Source: Clostridium sp. Cult1 (GTDB taxonomy: Bacteria > Bacillota > Clostridia > Tissierellales > Tepidimicrobiaceae). From it: 64,000 nucleotides of DNA. The DNA is taken from NCBI RefSeq assembly GCF_021655095.1, contig NZ_PPXW01000001.1:1588406-1652405 (forward strand), read 5' to 3'. The position numbers and the translations under genes are program-made. The notes beneath the pieces were generated by a model that worked only from the letters and a program-made list of their open reading frames with translations, did no database searches and was not told the DNA's origin. Within the stretch, counting starts at the first letter, position 1, and every line of letters begins with the position of its first letter. Positions 52,204 to 62,047 of this stretch are shown here, piece after piece.

Positions 52204-52476
52204 TTATTTCTGATCAACATTAATTATTTCATTTAAATTATCATATATTTCATCAGGTATTTGGATATCCAATGCCCTATCTAATCTTTTACTTTTTTTA
52301 GCTTTATTTAAACATTCTATACTTGAGCAAATATAAGCTCCTCTACCATTCATCTTTCCTGTTAAATCAACATTAATAATTCCATCCTTATTTTTTACCA
52401 CCCGAATCAATTCTTTCTTAGATTTACTTTCATTACATGCAACACATCTTCTTAGAGGTATTTTTTTCTTTCTCAA
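52204..52476 (-). CDS. ylxR: YlxR, RNase P modulator (RnpM)
   Basis: A 90-residue basic protein with RRCVACNESKSKKELIRVV and GRGAYIC, the YlxR fold with two CxxC-like pairs (CVAC and ICSSIEC). Recent work on Bacillus YlxR implicates it in RNase P and gene regulation. TTG 52476 follows GGGGTGAT. It lies between nusA and infB in the usual order. The L7Ae-like gene (ylxQ) that commonly follows it is absent, the infB start being only about 40 bases away. Confidence 0.92.
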   Translation of the reverse strand: MRKKKIPLRRCVACNESKSKKELIRVVKNKDGIINVDLTGKMNGRGAYICSSIECLNKAKKSKRLDRALDIQIPDEIYDNLNEIINVDQK

Positions 52477-52495
52477 AATATCACCCCACTAAATT

Positions 52496-53545
52496 CTAAG
52501 ATTCTAACTCACCATCATACTGACTTTCGCTTTTAATATCTATTTTCCAATTTGTCAACTTAGCTGCCAGCCTAGCATTCTGACCCTCTTTACCTATTGC
52601 TAAGGATAATTGGTAGTCTGGCACGATTATCAAAGCTGATTTTTCTCTTTCATTAACTTCTACTTTTACTACCTTTGAAGGACTTAAACTATTAGCTATA
52701 AACTCTTCAATATTATTGCTCCATATAATAATATCTATTTTTTCCCCGTTGAGTTCTTCAACTATAGCTTTTACCCTACTGCCTTTAAACCCAACACAAG
52801 CGCCCACAGGGTCTACATTAGGATCTTTAGAATGAACGGCAATTTTAGTCCTAGAACCTGCCTCCCTAGATATAGCATAAATATCCACAACACCTTCATG
52901 AATCTCAGGAACCTCTAATTCAAACAACCTTTTAACCAATCCAGGATGAGATCTGGAAAGTATTATTTGAGGTCCTTTAGTTGTTTTTTTTACTTCTAAT
53001 ATAATTAGCTTTATTCTATCTCCCTGGTTATATACTTCCCCTTCTATTTGTTCTGTAGGAGGTAATATGCCTTCCGTTTTACCCAGATCAATATATACAT
53101 TATTTTTACTAATCCTTTGGATCATCCCTGTAATTATTTCATTCTCCCTATTTATAAATTCATCATATATTACATCTCTTTCTGCATCCTTTATCCGCTG
53201 TATAACTACTTGTTTTGCTGTTTGAGCCGCAATCCTTCCAAAGTTTTTTGGAGTTACTTCCACAATTACAATATCTCCAAGTTGATAAATATCATCTATT
53301 TTTTTTGCCTCTTCAATATCTATTTCCAATAAATCATCTTCAACCTCATCAACAACCATCTTCTTTGCAATTACTCTTACTCTTCCTGTCTCTCTATCTA
53401 TTTCTACTTCTACATTTTGAGATGAACCAAAGTTTTTCTTGTAGCTCGAAATTAGTGCAGATTCTAAAGCATCAAAAATGATCTCTTTAGATATCCCTTT
53501 TTCCTTTTCTATTTCTTCAAGGGCATCAATAAACTCTGCATTCAT
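52496..53545 (-). CDS. nusA: Transcription termination/antitermination factor NusA
   Basis: A 349-residue RNA polymerase-binding factor. The N-terminal domain (about 1-125), S1 (about 130-200, TGMIQRISKNNVYIDLG), KH1 (ELEVPEIHEGVVDI) and KH2 (AIGKEGQNARLAAKLTNWKIDI) are present. There are no C-terminal acidic repeats, as is normal in Firmicutes. It begins at ATG 53545 behind AGGGAGG. It follows rimP by 14 bases in the conserved rimP-nusA-ylxR-infB-rbfA operon. Confidence 0.96.
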   Translation of the reverse strand: MNAEFIDALEEIEKEKGISKEIIFDALESALISSYKKNFGSSQNVEVEIDRETGRVRVIAKKMVVDEVEDDLLEIDIEEAKKIDDIYQLGDIVIVEVTPKNFGRIAAQTAKQVVIQRIKDAERDVIYDEFINRENEIITGMIQRISKNNVYIDLGKTEGILPPTEQIEGEVYNQGDRIKLIILEVKKTTKGPQIILSRSHPGLVKRLFELEVPEIHEGVVDIYAISREAGSRTKIAVHSKDPNVDPVGACVGFKGSRVKAIVEELNGEKIDIIIWSNNIEEFIANSLSPSKVVKVEVNEREKSALIIVPDYQLSLAIGKEGQNARLAAKLTNWKIDIKSESQYDGELES

Positions 53546-53559
53546 TAATTTAACCTCCC

Positions 53560-54024
53560 TTAAAATTTTACTGCTAATTTAATCTTTGAAATTGTTTCTC
53601 TTTGTATTTTTTTATATCCTAAACTATCTTCTTTTATTTGAATAAATTCTTCATCATAGTCTATCAATTGTCCAATATATTTCTTTTTTCCATCTATGTT
53701 TTTATAAAGGCTGATCTCTACATCCTTACCAATATTCCTTTTTAAATCCTTATCAGTCTTCAAAGGTCTATCTAATCCTGGTGAAGAAACTTCTAAATAA
53801 TAGCTTTCATCTATAGGATCTAGTTCATCTAATTTATCTCCTACTTGCTCACTTACCCTTTGACAATCGTCGATACTTATGCCATCTAGTTTACCTATAT
53901 AAAACCTTAAAATATTGTTTCCATTCTCTTTAATATACTCTAAATCTACTAAGTCATATCCAAGATCCTCTATTATAGGTTCACAATGTTCTTTTACAGT
54001 TCTAATAATATTTTTTTTACTCAA
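53560..54024 (-). CDS. rimP: Ribosome maturation factor RimP
   Basis: A 154-residue 30S assembly factor with both domains: RLYIG-like LRFYIGKLDGISIDDCQRVSEQVG and the SSPGLDRPLKTDKDLKRNIGKDVEI core, plus a C-terminal Sm-like barrel. TTG 54024 lies behind GGAGGTGAT. Transcription appears to start about 150 bases upstream, within the last part of polC, and the leader carries a hairpin. Confidence 0.93.
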   Translation of the reverse strand: MSKKNIIRTVKEHCEPIIEDLGYDLVDLEYIKENGNNILRFYIGKLDGISIDDCQRVSEQVGDKLDELDPIDESYYLEVSSPGLDRPLKTDKDLKRNIGKDVEISLYKNIDGKKKYIGQLIDYDEEFIQIKEDSLGYKKIQRETISKIKLAVKF

Positions 54025-54112
54025 ATTATCACCTCCATAAAATCATACCTATTTTTTGTAATATAAAAAGAAATATACCTTTAGTTTTATTATGATTAAT
54101 TCAAACAAATTA

Positions 54113-54132
54113 AGAGTGGGTCAGCCCACTCT
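54113..54132 (-). promoter_or_regulatory. Hairpin in the rimP leader (attenuator or polC terminator)
   Basis: AGAGTGGG (54113-54120) pairs with CCCACTCT (54125-54132), loop TCAG. The minus-strand tail is TAATTTGTTTG, a weak T-run, about 40 bases after the predicted rimP transcription start. Confidence 0.5.
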
Positions 54133-54178
54133 ATTAAGCAAATTAACCTTGTATTGTCCACACAACTTAATCATTATA

Positions 54179-54206
54179 ATTATATCATATTCCTAGGGAA
54201 AATCAA
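54179..54206 (-). promoter_or_regulatory. rimP operon promoter overlapping the polC stop
   Basis: Minus strand TTGATT (54206-54201), 16-base spacer, TATAAT (54184-54179); a second TATAAT is adjacent (54178-54173). Confidence 0.55.
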
Positions 54207-57200
54207 ATATTAAAAAGGCTAATTTGATTGCTTTCAGGTAAATCACTAAAACAACCATGTTCCCTAAGTGCTTCTACCACAGTTTTACTCACCTTTGTTC
54301 TTGTGACAAAATCTTCTATAGATAAGAATTTATCATTTTCTCTTTCCTTAACAATGTTTCTTGCTGCAGTCTCTCCTACCCCTTCTAAACTTTTAAGGGG
54401 AGGCAATATTCCATTTTCGCCTATTAAGAATCTATCACTATCTGATCTATAAAGGTCAACTTTTTCAAAATTAAACCCTCTTGCATACATTTCTTGAACA
54501 ACTTCTAAAACAGTAAGAAGGTTTTTTTCCTTTGCAGTCATTTGATTAGATAAACCCTCCAGCTCTTTAATTTTTTCCTTCACAGCTTCCTGCCCTTTTA
54601 AAACCAAATGAGCATCAAAATCTTGTGCTTTAGTCGTAAAATAAGTAGCATAAAAAGCCTCAGGATGATGAACCTTAAAATAGGCAATTCTATAAGACAT
54701 CATAACATAAGCAACAGCATGAGCTTTTGGAAACATATACTTTATTTTTTTACATGATTCAATATACCACTCTGGTATATTGAATCTTTTCATGTATTCT
54801 TCATCTTCATCTGTTAATCCTTTTCCTTTTCTTACCTTTTCCATTATTTTAAAAGCTCTTTTTTTATCAAGACCAGAGTAGATTAAATAGAGCATAATAT
54901 CGTCCCTTGTCGAAATAACTTCCTTTAGTGATGCTATGCCATTTCTAACTAGATTCTGTGCATTATTGAGCCAAACATCAGTACCATGGGATAAACCACT
55001 AATTCTGACTAATTCAGCAAAAGTAGTAGGTTTTGTATCCATTAGCATTTGCCGTACAAACTTTGTACCGAATTCTGGTATACCCAAAGTGCCTGTTTCA
55101 ATATTTATTTCTTTATCATCCATATTTAATGGCTTAACACTAGTGAATAATTCCATAGTTTCTTTATCATCTAAAGGAATCTTACTTGGATCTACTCCTG
55201 TGATCTCCTCTAACATCCTTATTATGGTAGGAACATCATGTCCTAAGATATCCAGTTTTAGAATTCTACCACTAATTGAGTGATAATCAAAATGAGTGGT
55301 TATTACTCCCGATTTTTTGTCATCAGCTGGATATTGAATAGGTGTAAAGTCATAAATTTCTTTATTTTTTGGTACTATCATAACCCCACCAGGATGTTGT
55401 CCAGAGGTTCTTTTAATTCCAGTACAACCTTGTACAAGTCTATTTATTTCAGCTGGATGAACATTTAACCCTTTTTCTTCATGATATTTTTTTACAAAAC
55501 CATAAGCTGTTTTATCAGCAATAGTACCTATAGTTCCAGCTCTAAAAACATAACCTTCACCAAATAGTTCTTCTGTATATTTATGAGCAGAAGGTTGATA
55601 TTCGCCAGCAAAATTTAAATCTATATCTGGTTCTTTATCTCCTTCAAATCCTAAAAAGACTTCAAAAGGAATATCATGACCGTCTTTTATCATCTTTTCT
55701 CCACATTTTGGGCAATCTTTATCTGGTAAATCAATTCCTGACCCTATAGATCCATCTTCTATGAATTCACTATATTTACAACTAGGACATACATAATGAG
55801 GTACTAAAGGATTAACTTCAGTAATTCCACTCATAGTTGCAACAAAAGAAGAACCGACTGAACCTCTTGAACCTACTAAATATCCGTCTTCTAAAGATTT
55901 CCACACTAATTTTTGAGCTATAATATACATTACAGCGTATCCATTCTTAATAATTGAATTTAATTCCTTATCCAACCTTTCTTTCACTAAATTAGGTAAA
56001 GGATCACCATATATTTCAATAGCTCGATTATAGGTAATCTTTCTTAATTCTTTTTCAGCACCTTCTATTACAGGAGGATAAGTACCCTTTGGAATAGGAT
56101 CTATTTCTTCTACCATATTTGCAATTATATTAGAATTTTTAACAACCACTTCTTTAGCTTTTTCTTGGCCCAAGTACCCAAACTCTTCTAGCATTTCATC
56201 TGTAGTCTTATAATATAAAGGTGGTTGTAAATCAGCATCAGAATAGCCTTGGCCAAACATCAGTATTCTTCTGTAAACCTCATCTTCAGGGTCTAGAAAA
56301 TGTACATCTCCAGTTGCAACAACAGGTTTATTGAACCTTTCACCCATTTCTACAATTTTTTTATTAATAGCCATTAACTCTTCTTTCCCTTTTACCAATC
56401 CATTTCTAATTAAATGCATATTATTTTCTAAGGGTTGAATTTCCAAATAATCATAGAAATTTACAATATCCTGTAATTCATTATAACTTTTATTCTTCAA
56501 AATTGCCTTATATAGTTCCCCTGCTTCACAAGCACTTCCTAATATTAATCCTTCTCTATAGTTATTAAGCAAGGTTTTGGGAATTCTTGGCTTCCTATAA
56601 AAATAGTTTAAATGAGATTGAGATATTAATTTATATAAATTTTTTAATCCCGTTAAATTCTTGGCCAAAATTACAATATGATAAGATTCATCCTTTGCAA
56701 TATCTTTTTCCTCAATGAGTTTGTTTATTTTATCAAATTCGGTAATTCCATTTTTATTTAGTAAATCCATAGATTTTAGAAATATCTCAGAAGTTGCCTT
56801 AGCATCATCTACAGCCCTATGATGGTTTACTAAGCTTACATTTAGATGTTTAGCCACTAAATTAAGTCTATGACTTTTTAATTGAGGAAATAGAGCTCTA
56901 GATAGTTCCAATGTGTCAAAAACAGGATTAGTTAGCTTTTTCCCTAGTTTTGCAAGTTGTTCTCTTATAAACGATATATCAAATGAAGCATTATGTGCAA
57001 CTAATACAGCCCCATCTATGAAGGATTCAAATTCTGGTAAAACCTCCTGAATAGTAGGTTTATCTTTTACCATTTCATTAGTAATACCAGTTAAGTTAAT
57101 AATTTTATTTGGAATAGACCTTTCTGGATTAATTAATTGGCTAAATTCCCCTACTGCTTTACCCTTTTCTATTTTAACTGCACCTATTTCCGTAATCATA

Positions 57201-58480
57201 TCATTTTTAGGTGAAAGACCAGTAGTTTCTATATCAAACACCACAAAAGTATCATAATCTTTTTCACTATCATAATTAGATATTATAGGTTTTTTATCGT
57301 TAACCAAATAACCTTCTACACCATATATAACTTTGATTCCTAGCTCCTGACTAACTTCCATAGCTTCAGGAAAACCTTGAACTACTCCGTGATCTGTTAT
57401 TGCAATAGCGGTATGTCCCCATTTTTTAGCCCTTTTAGCTAGCTTTTTAAAACTATTTATCCCATCCATAGAACTCATCTGAGTATGGAGATGTAATTCT
57501 ACACGCTTTTCTTCAGCTATATCCATTCTTTCTTGTTTTTCTAATATATTTAGGGATTTAAGCATTAGTACTAGATATTTTGAATAATTATCGAATACAA
57601 CATCTCCTTCTATTTTTACATATAAACCCTTTACAATATTAGTCTCAAAATCTTCAAACTGTTTTTCATTAAGAAATACTTTTACAGTTATAGAATCGGT
57701 TAAGTCTGTTATGTTAAATATAGCTAACTTTCTATTACCTCTAATATCCCTTATTTCAATCTGAAAAACTTCTCCTACTACTATAGCGGAACCAGTATTT
57801 AGAGTAATATCTTTAATCTTCATTGGTTCTTCTTCAATCTTTTTACCAAAAATATAATTTCCATTAGGAGATGCTTTTTTTTGCTTAGGTTTGTTTTTAC
57901 CGATCTTTTCATTATTGTTTAACGTCTCTAAGGATATAATTTTTTCTTCATTAATTGTATTTTCAATAATTTCATGGCCATTATCTTCTATTCTAGATTC
58001 GTCAATAATTATATTCATTTCTATATTCAATTCTTTAATTATTTTAGCTTTAATTTTATTATCAATTCTATTACTTACCAGAGCAAATTTTATTATTTCG
58101 TTTGTAGGAAAAACTTTTATAGAATTATTTTTTATTTCATATTCTAATTCTTTTACCCAAGATGTACTAGAAGGTATTTCTTTTTCAATGCAATATAATA
58201 TGTTATTCCAATACTTATTGAATATTTTATCCAGTTCTTCTAAATCATCATATTTGATACTGATTAACACGTTTAAACCATCAAATTTACTTTCAAAAAT
58301 ACTTCTTATTTTATCTAATATTTCTTCTGCTACAATACTTTCTGAAGCTAATATTATTTCAATCATGTTCTTGTTTTTATTTAGTTTTACTTTTTTAACA
58401 AATATTGAATCTATATCATAATCTACTAAAATATGATTCTTTTTTAGGATTTGCATTAATTCTATTTTAGTATTATTCAC
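54203..58480 (-). CDS. polC: DNA polymerase III alpha subunit, Gram-positive type
   Basis: The 1425-residue replicative polymerase with built-in proofreading. Order: N-terminal domain (1 to about 220), OB fold, first PHP part (VELHLHTQMSSMDG, about 328), inserted 3'-5' exonuclease (FVVFDIETTGLSP at about 413; HNASFDI), the rest of PHP, then the palm with DIDLNFAGEYQ near 950, a zinc-binding CPSCK...CPKCG cluster and fingers/tandem HhH C-terminus. Length matches the family. It starts at GTG 58480 with GGGGG 12 bases away, a long spacing. It usually follows proS; here mgtC precedes it. Confidence 0.97.
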   Translation of the reverse strand: MNNTKIELMQILKKNHILVDYDIDSIFVKKVKLNKNKNMIEIILASESIVAEEILDKIRSIFESKFDGLNVLISIKYDDLEELDKIFNKYWNNILYCIEKEIPSSTSWVKELEYEIKNNSIKVFPTNEIIKFALVSNRIDNKIKAKIIKELNIEMNIIIDESRIEDNGHEIIENTINEEKIISLETLNNNEKIGKNKPKQKKASPNGNYIFGKKIEEEPMKIKDITLNTGSAIVVGEVFQIEIRDIRGNRKLAIFNITDLTDSITVKVFLNEKQFEDFETNIVKGLYVKIEGDVVFDNYSKYLVLMLKSLNILEKQERMDIAEEKRVELHLHTQMSSMDGINSFKKLAKRAKKWGHTAIAITDHGVVQGFPEAMEVSQELGIKVIYGVEGYLVNDKKPIISNYDSEKDYDTFVVFDIETTGLSPKNDMITEIGAVKIEKGKAVGEFSQLINPERSIPNKIINLTGITNEMVKDKPTIQEVLPEFESFIDGAVLVAHNASFDISFIREQLAKLGKKLTNPVFDTLELSRALFPQLKSHRLNLVAKHLNVSLVNHHRAVDDAKATSEIFLKSMDLLNKNGITEFDKINKLIEEKDIAKDESYHIVILAKNLTGLKNLYKLISQSHLNYFYRKPRIPKTLLNNYREGLILGSACEAGELYKAILKNKSYNELQDIVNFYDYLEIQPLENNMHLIRNGLVKGKEELMAINKKIVEMGERFNKPVVATGDVHFLDPEDEVYRRILMFGQGYSDADLQPPLYYKTTDEMLEEFGYLGQEKAKEVVVKNSNIIANMVEEIDPIPKGTYPPVIEGAEKELRKITYNRAIEIYGDPLPNLVKERLDKELNSIIKNGYAVMYIIAQKLVWKSLEDGYLVGSRGSVGSSFVATMSGITEVNPLVPHYVCPSCKYSEFIEDGSIGSGIDLPDKDCPKCGEKMIKDGHDIPFEVFLGFEGDKEPDIDLNFAGEYQPSAHKYTEELFGEGYVFRAGTIGTIADKTAYGFVKKYHEEKGLNVHPAEINRLVQGCTGIKRTSGQHPGGVMIVPKNKEIYDFTPIQYPADDKKSGVITTHFDYHSISGRILKLDILGHDVPTIIRMLEEITGVDPSKIPLDDKETMELFTSVKPLNMDDKEINIETGTLGIPEFGTKFVRQMLMDTKPTTFAELVRISGLSHGTDVWLNNAQNLVRNGIASLKEVISTRDDIMLYLIYSGLDKKRAFKIMEKVRKGKGLTDEDEEYMKRFNIPEWYIESCKKIKYMFPKAHAVAYVMMSYRIAYFKVHHPEAFYATYFTTKAQDFDAHLVLKGQEAVKEKIKELEGLSNQMTAKEKNLLTVLEVVQEMYARGFNFEKVDLYRSDSDRFLIGENGILPPLKSLEGVGETAARNIVKERENDKFLSIEDFVTRTKVSKTVVEALREHGCFSDLPESNQISLFNI

Positions 58481-58498
58481 TTTTTGCTATTGCCCCCT

Positions 58499-59158
58499 TT
58501 AGCCACTTTGGGATACCTCCATTATATTCTTTATACTTGCAAGAGAATTCATCATTTCATATTTTTTACTAAGCTCTTTCATCCCAATTTCTAGATTAAT
58601 TTTAATCAATTCCTCATCTTTATGTTCTATATCTATACTAAGTATGTTAACACCATAATCACCTAATATTTGTCCAACTCTTCCAATCTGTCCAGGCTTA
58701 TCTACTGACACTATGCTTAAAGTAATGTAATGATAACCTTTAGCCTTTATTCTTCTTCCAAATCTATGAAATGACATTAAAGTAATAATTACCAATATAG
58801 TAGATATTATAGCAGCCAAATAAAAACCAGCACCAACCGCTAATCCAATAGCAGCAACAACCCATAAGCTAGCAGCAGTAGTTAGCCCTGTTATTACTCC
58901 TGTATCCTTTCTTAATATAGTACCTGCCCCCAAAAAACCTATTCCACTTATAACTTGAGCAGCAATTCTATCTGAATAATACTGAGATTCGGTATTAAGA
59001 TATATAGATAATAGCATTATTAAAGTAGAACCCAATGAAACTAAAATATGAGTTCTTAAACCAGCTGGTTTTTGAGTACTCTCTCTATCTATGCCAATAA
59101 AACCCGATAACAATATAGATAAAAGAAGCCTTATAACAACCTGCTTATTATCTAACAT
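58499..59158 (-). CDS. MgtC/SapB family membrane protein
   Basis: A 219-residue membrane protein. The first 130 residues hold four to five helices with the MgtC signature GIDRESTQKPAGLRTHILVSLGS (near 25-45) and SGIGFLGAGTI. The C-terminal 70 residues look like an ACT domain (SVDKPGQIGRVGQILGDYGVNILSIDIEHKD). MgtC members are linked to magnesium limitation and to ATPase control, but the role here is unknown. ATG 59158 follows GGAAGGTG. It stands between polC and ispG, where proS is usual, and may be transcribed with them. Confidence 0.85.
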   Translation of the reverse strand: MLDNKQVVIRLLLSILLSGFIGIDRESTQKPAGLRTHILVSLGSTLIMLLSIYLNTESQYYSDRIAAQVISGIGFLGAGTILRKDTGVITGLTTAASLWVVAAIGLAVGAGFYLAAIISTILVIITLMSFHRFGRRIKAKGYHYITLSIVSVDKPGQIGRVGQILGDYGVNILSIDIEHKDEELIKINLEIGMKELSKKYEMMNSLASIKNIMEVSQSG

Positions 59159-59180
59159 ATAAACACCTTCCAAACTATAA

Positions 59181-60230
59181 TCAAAGGTTTTCTATTTCTT
59201 TTAACAATTCATCTAATAAAAATTCTTCTTTTACTTTTTTATACGCTTTTCCTTTTTTAAATAATAATCCTTCTCCTTTGCCTCCAGCAATACCAATATC
59301 AGCTTCCCTTGCTTCTCCAGGCCCATTTACAGGACATCCCATAATAGCAACCTTTATTGGTTTTTTAATTGGTTTTAGTCTCTCTTCAGCTTCTTCTACT
59401 AATTTAATTAATTGAATTTTAGTTCTTCCACAGGTAGGACATGATATTATCTCTACCCCTTCATCTAATAAATCTAATGATCTTAATATTTCTCTACCTA
59501 CTTTTACTTCTTCTACAGGATTTCCAGTTAGCGAGACCCTAATGGTATCTCCTATTCCCATAGAAAGAAGGCTACCCATACCAATAGATGATTTAATAGT
59601 ACCCTTCCAAACTGGTCCAGCTTCAGTCACTCCTAAATGTAAAGGGTAATCTACTTTCTCAGATATTTTTTTATATGTTTCTATAGTAAGAGGAACATTA
59701 CTGGCCTTTAATGAAATTTTTATTTCTTCATAACCTAAACTTTCCACTAATCTTACATGCTCAAGAGCACTCTCTACCATTGAATCTGCATTAACTCCCT
59801 GATATTTTTCTAAATACTCCTTTTTAACAGAGCCAGAGTTAACCCCTATTCTTATAGGAACTTTTCTTTCTTTACAAGCATTTATAACTTCTTTTACCCT
59901 TATTTCTGAACCTATATTCCCTGGATTTATTCTTAAGCAATCTGCACCATTTTCTACAGCTGCAATTGCTAATTTATAATCATATTGAATATCTGCAATA
60001 AAAGGAATCTTAATATTTTTCTTTATTTTCCTAATGGACATTGCATCTTCAATATCTGTGATGGCTGACCTAACGATATGACAACCAGCTTCTTCTAATC
60101 CCCTTATTTGATTAATAGTAGAATTTATATCCTTAGTTATAGTGTTGGTCATTGATTGGACTGAAATAGGGCTGTCACCACCTACGGGCACATTCCCTAC
60201 CATTATTTTTCTAGTCTTTTTTCTTTCCAC
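59181..60230 (-). CDS. ispG: 4-hydroxy-3-methylbut-2-enyl diphosphate synthase
   Basis: A 349-residue [4Fe-4S] enzyme of the non-mevalonate pathway, converting MEcPP to HMBPP, the IspH substrate. The TIM barrel contains VQSMTN and RINPGNIGSE. The cluster ligands are in ISCPTCGRTK and the C-terminal MGCPVNGPGEA, and catalytic Glu lies in the last block. GTG 60230 has AGGTGATTTT upstream. It follows rseP by 4 bases. The pathway enzyme Dxr is not encoded in its common place next to rseP. Confidence 0.96.
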   Translation of the reverse strand: MERKKTRKIMVGNVPVGGDSPISVQSMTNTITKDINSTINQIRGLEEAGCHIVRSAITDIEDAMSIRKIKKNIKIPFIADIQYDYKLAIAAVENGADCLRINPGNIGSEIRVKEVINACKERKVPIRIGVNSGSVKKEYLEKYQGVNADSMVESALEHVRLVESLGYEEIKISLKASNVPLTIETYKKISEKVDYPLHLGVTEAGPVWKGTIKSSIGMGSLLSMGIGDTIRVSLTGNPVEEVKVGREILRSLDLLDEGVEIISCPTCGRTKIQLIKLVEEAEERLKPIKKPIKVAIMGCPVNGPGEAREADIGIAGGKGEGLLFKKGKAYKKVKEEFLLDELLKEIENL

Positions 60231-60234
60231 AAAA

Positions 60235-61248
60235 TCACCTTCTAAAAATATTAAATCTAATGATATCCGAATAAGTAACGGTTAACATCAATAGGATCAA
60301 TAGTACAAACCCAATAAAATGTATAAAACCTTCTTTGTCTGGATCAATGGCTTTACCTCTAATAATTTCAAGAAATAAAAATACAATTCTACTACCGTCT
60401 AAGGCGGGTAATGGCAATAAATTAAAAAATCCCAAATTTATGCTTATAAAACCCATTAAATAAAGTAAGTTTGTAAAACCATACTTAGCAGCCTCCCCGA
60501 TAGTATATATTACCCCTACAGGTCCTGATAGATCCTTAGTGCTTACTTTGCCGCTAAAAACCATCTTAATAAAATCGAACATCAACATAAGCATTGAGCC
60601 AGTTTTTTGCAACCCACCCTTAATTGCTGATATAAAAGTTTTTTCAGTAGTAGGTACTATACCAATTATAACTCTGTTATCATTACTTACTTCTGGTTTT
60701 AAGGTAAAATCCTTTATATCACCATTACGAAGAACGGTTACTTTCATATCTTCATCAGGGCTTGAATTATTAATTTCATTAACTATAGAATCCCAGTTTT
60801 TCATCTCAATATTATTAATCTTGACAATCCTGTCCTCCCTTTGGATGCCTGCACTTTTGGCAGGAGAATCATCTAATGTTTCTAATACTATAGTAGTTGG
60901 CATACCTACATTAAAAGAAACTATAGATAGTACGATGATAGCTAAAATAAAGTTCATAGTTGCACCAGCCACAACTACTGCAATCCTAGAAATGGCGGGT
61001 ACTTTATTGAAACTTCTAGGATCATCGGAATTTTCGTCTTCTCCTTCCATACTTACATAGCCGCCAATAGGTAATGCTCTAACACTATATTTAGTTTCTC
61101 CCTTTTGTTTTTGAAATATCTTTGGACCCATACCTATTGAAAATTCATTAACCTTTACCCCAACTGACTTTGCAATAATAAAATGTCCAAACTCGTGAAA
61201 AAGTATTACCATTAAAAATACGAAAACTGCTGCTATTGCTGTTAGCAA
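60235..61248 (-). CDS. rseP: Site-2 RIP metalloprotease RseP/RasP
   Basis: A 337-residue intramembrane protease. The zinc motif HEFGH is at 18-22 in the first helix, and the second metal-binding segment NLLPLPALDG lies in a helix near 277-287. A PDZ domain (about 110-190; LDDSPAKSAGIQREDRIVKIN) is between them. It clips anti-sigma factors, signal peptides and similar substrates. TTG 61248 follows AGGTGGTGAT. The cdsA-dxr-rseP order of many genomes is here cdsA-rseP without dxr. Confidence 0.94.
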   Translation of the reverse strand: MLTAIAAVFVFLMVILFHEFGHFIIAKSVGVKVNEFSIGMGPKIFQKQKGETKYSVRALPIGGYVSMEGEDENSDDPRSFNKVPAISRIAVVVAGATMNFILAIIVLSIVSFNVGMPTTIVLETLDDSPAKSAGIQREDRIVKINNIEMKNWDSIVNEINNSSPDEDMKVTVLRNGDIKDFTLKPEVSNDNRVIIGIVPTTEKTFISAIKGGLQKTGSMLMLMFDFIKMVFSGKVSTKDLSGPVGVIYTIGEAAKYGFTNLLYLMGFISINLGFFNLLPLPALDGSRIVFLFLEIIRGKAIDPDKEGFIHFIGFVLLILLMLTVTYSDIIRFNIFRR

Positions 61249-61270
61249 CTATATCACCACCTGTTTTATA

Positions 61271-62047
61271 TTATAAAAAAAAATTAACAAAATAGTAAAT
61301 AAAAGGAGCTGTAAACAATATGCTATCAAATCTATCTAGCACTCCCCCATGACCAGGCATAATAAAGCCAAAATCTTTAATTCCAGTAAGTCTTTTAATT
61401 TTAGAGGCAGTTAAGTCTCCAATTTGAGCAATAATAGATCCTATTAGAGAGAGCAAAACAAATTTCCATACAGGAAAAACACCAAAATATTTGGCATATA
61501 TTAATGTTAATATAATTGCACCTAATATACCTCCTAAGGAACCTTCAACCGTCTTCTTTGGGCTTAACTTGGGGCATAACTTTGTTTTGCCGAACAAACT
61601 ACCTGATAAATATGCAAAAGTATCTGTCCCCCATGCAATTATAAAAATTAACCATATATAAATTGTTCCATCTAAATATATAATATGTTCCATTAAAAAA
61701 GGTATGTAAAGTATACCAAATATAGTGGATATACTATCTATAAAATTGATATCTTTTTTATAGATAAAATTGAATATCAAAGCTATTATTACAAAAATGA
61801 ATATATATATTAAAGATACCCATTTAAAGTCTAATGAATAAAAAAGAAAACCTATACAACTAATATATCCAATTCCTTTGATGGGCTTTACTCCTTTATT
61901 TTCTATAGCATCAAAAAATTCCCTTATTCCAATAATAGACAATAAAAATATAAATAATGCAGCTAAGATTCCACCTTTAGATATCATAAAAATGGTTAAT
62001 AATACTATGAACAATCCACTTATAGCCCTTATAATTAAACTCTTCAC
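61271..62047 (-). CDS. cdsA: Phosphatidate cytidylyltransferase
   Basis: A 258-residue integral membrane enzyme that makes CDP-diacylglycerol. The family signature S-x-R-L...KD...HGGxxDR appears as LTASKIKRLTGIKDFGFIMPGHGGVLDRFDS in the C-terminal third. AWGTDTFAYLSGSLFGKTKL precedes it. Seven to eight hydrophobic helices are visible. GTG 62047 begins right after the uppS stop, so uppS-cdsA are coupled. Its product feeds pgsA (35600). Confidence 0.95.
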   Translation of the reverse strand: MKSLIIRAISGLFIVLLTIFMISKGGILAALFIFLLSIIGIREFFDAIENKGVKPIKGIGYISCIGFLFYSLDFKWVSLIYIFIFVIIALIFNFIYKKDINFIDSISTIFGILYIPFLMEHIIYLDGTIYIWLIFIIAWGTDTFAYLSGSLFGKTKLCPKLSPKKTVEGSLGGILGAIILTLIYAKYFGVFPVWKFVLLSLIGSIIAQIGDLTASKIKRLTGIKDFGFIMPGHGGVLDRFDSILFTAPFIYYFVNFFL

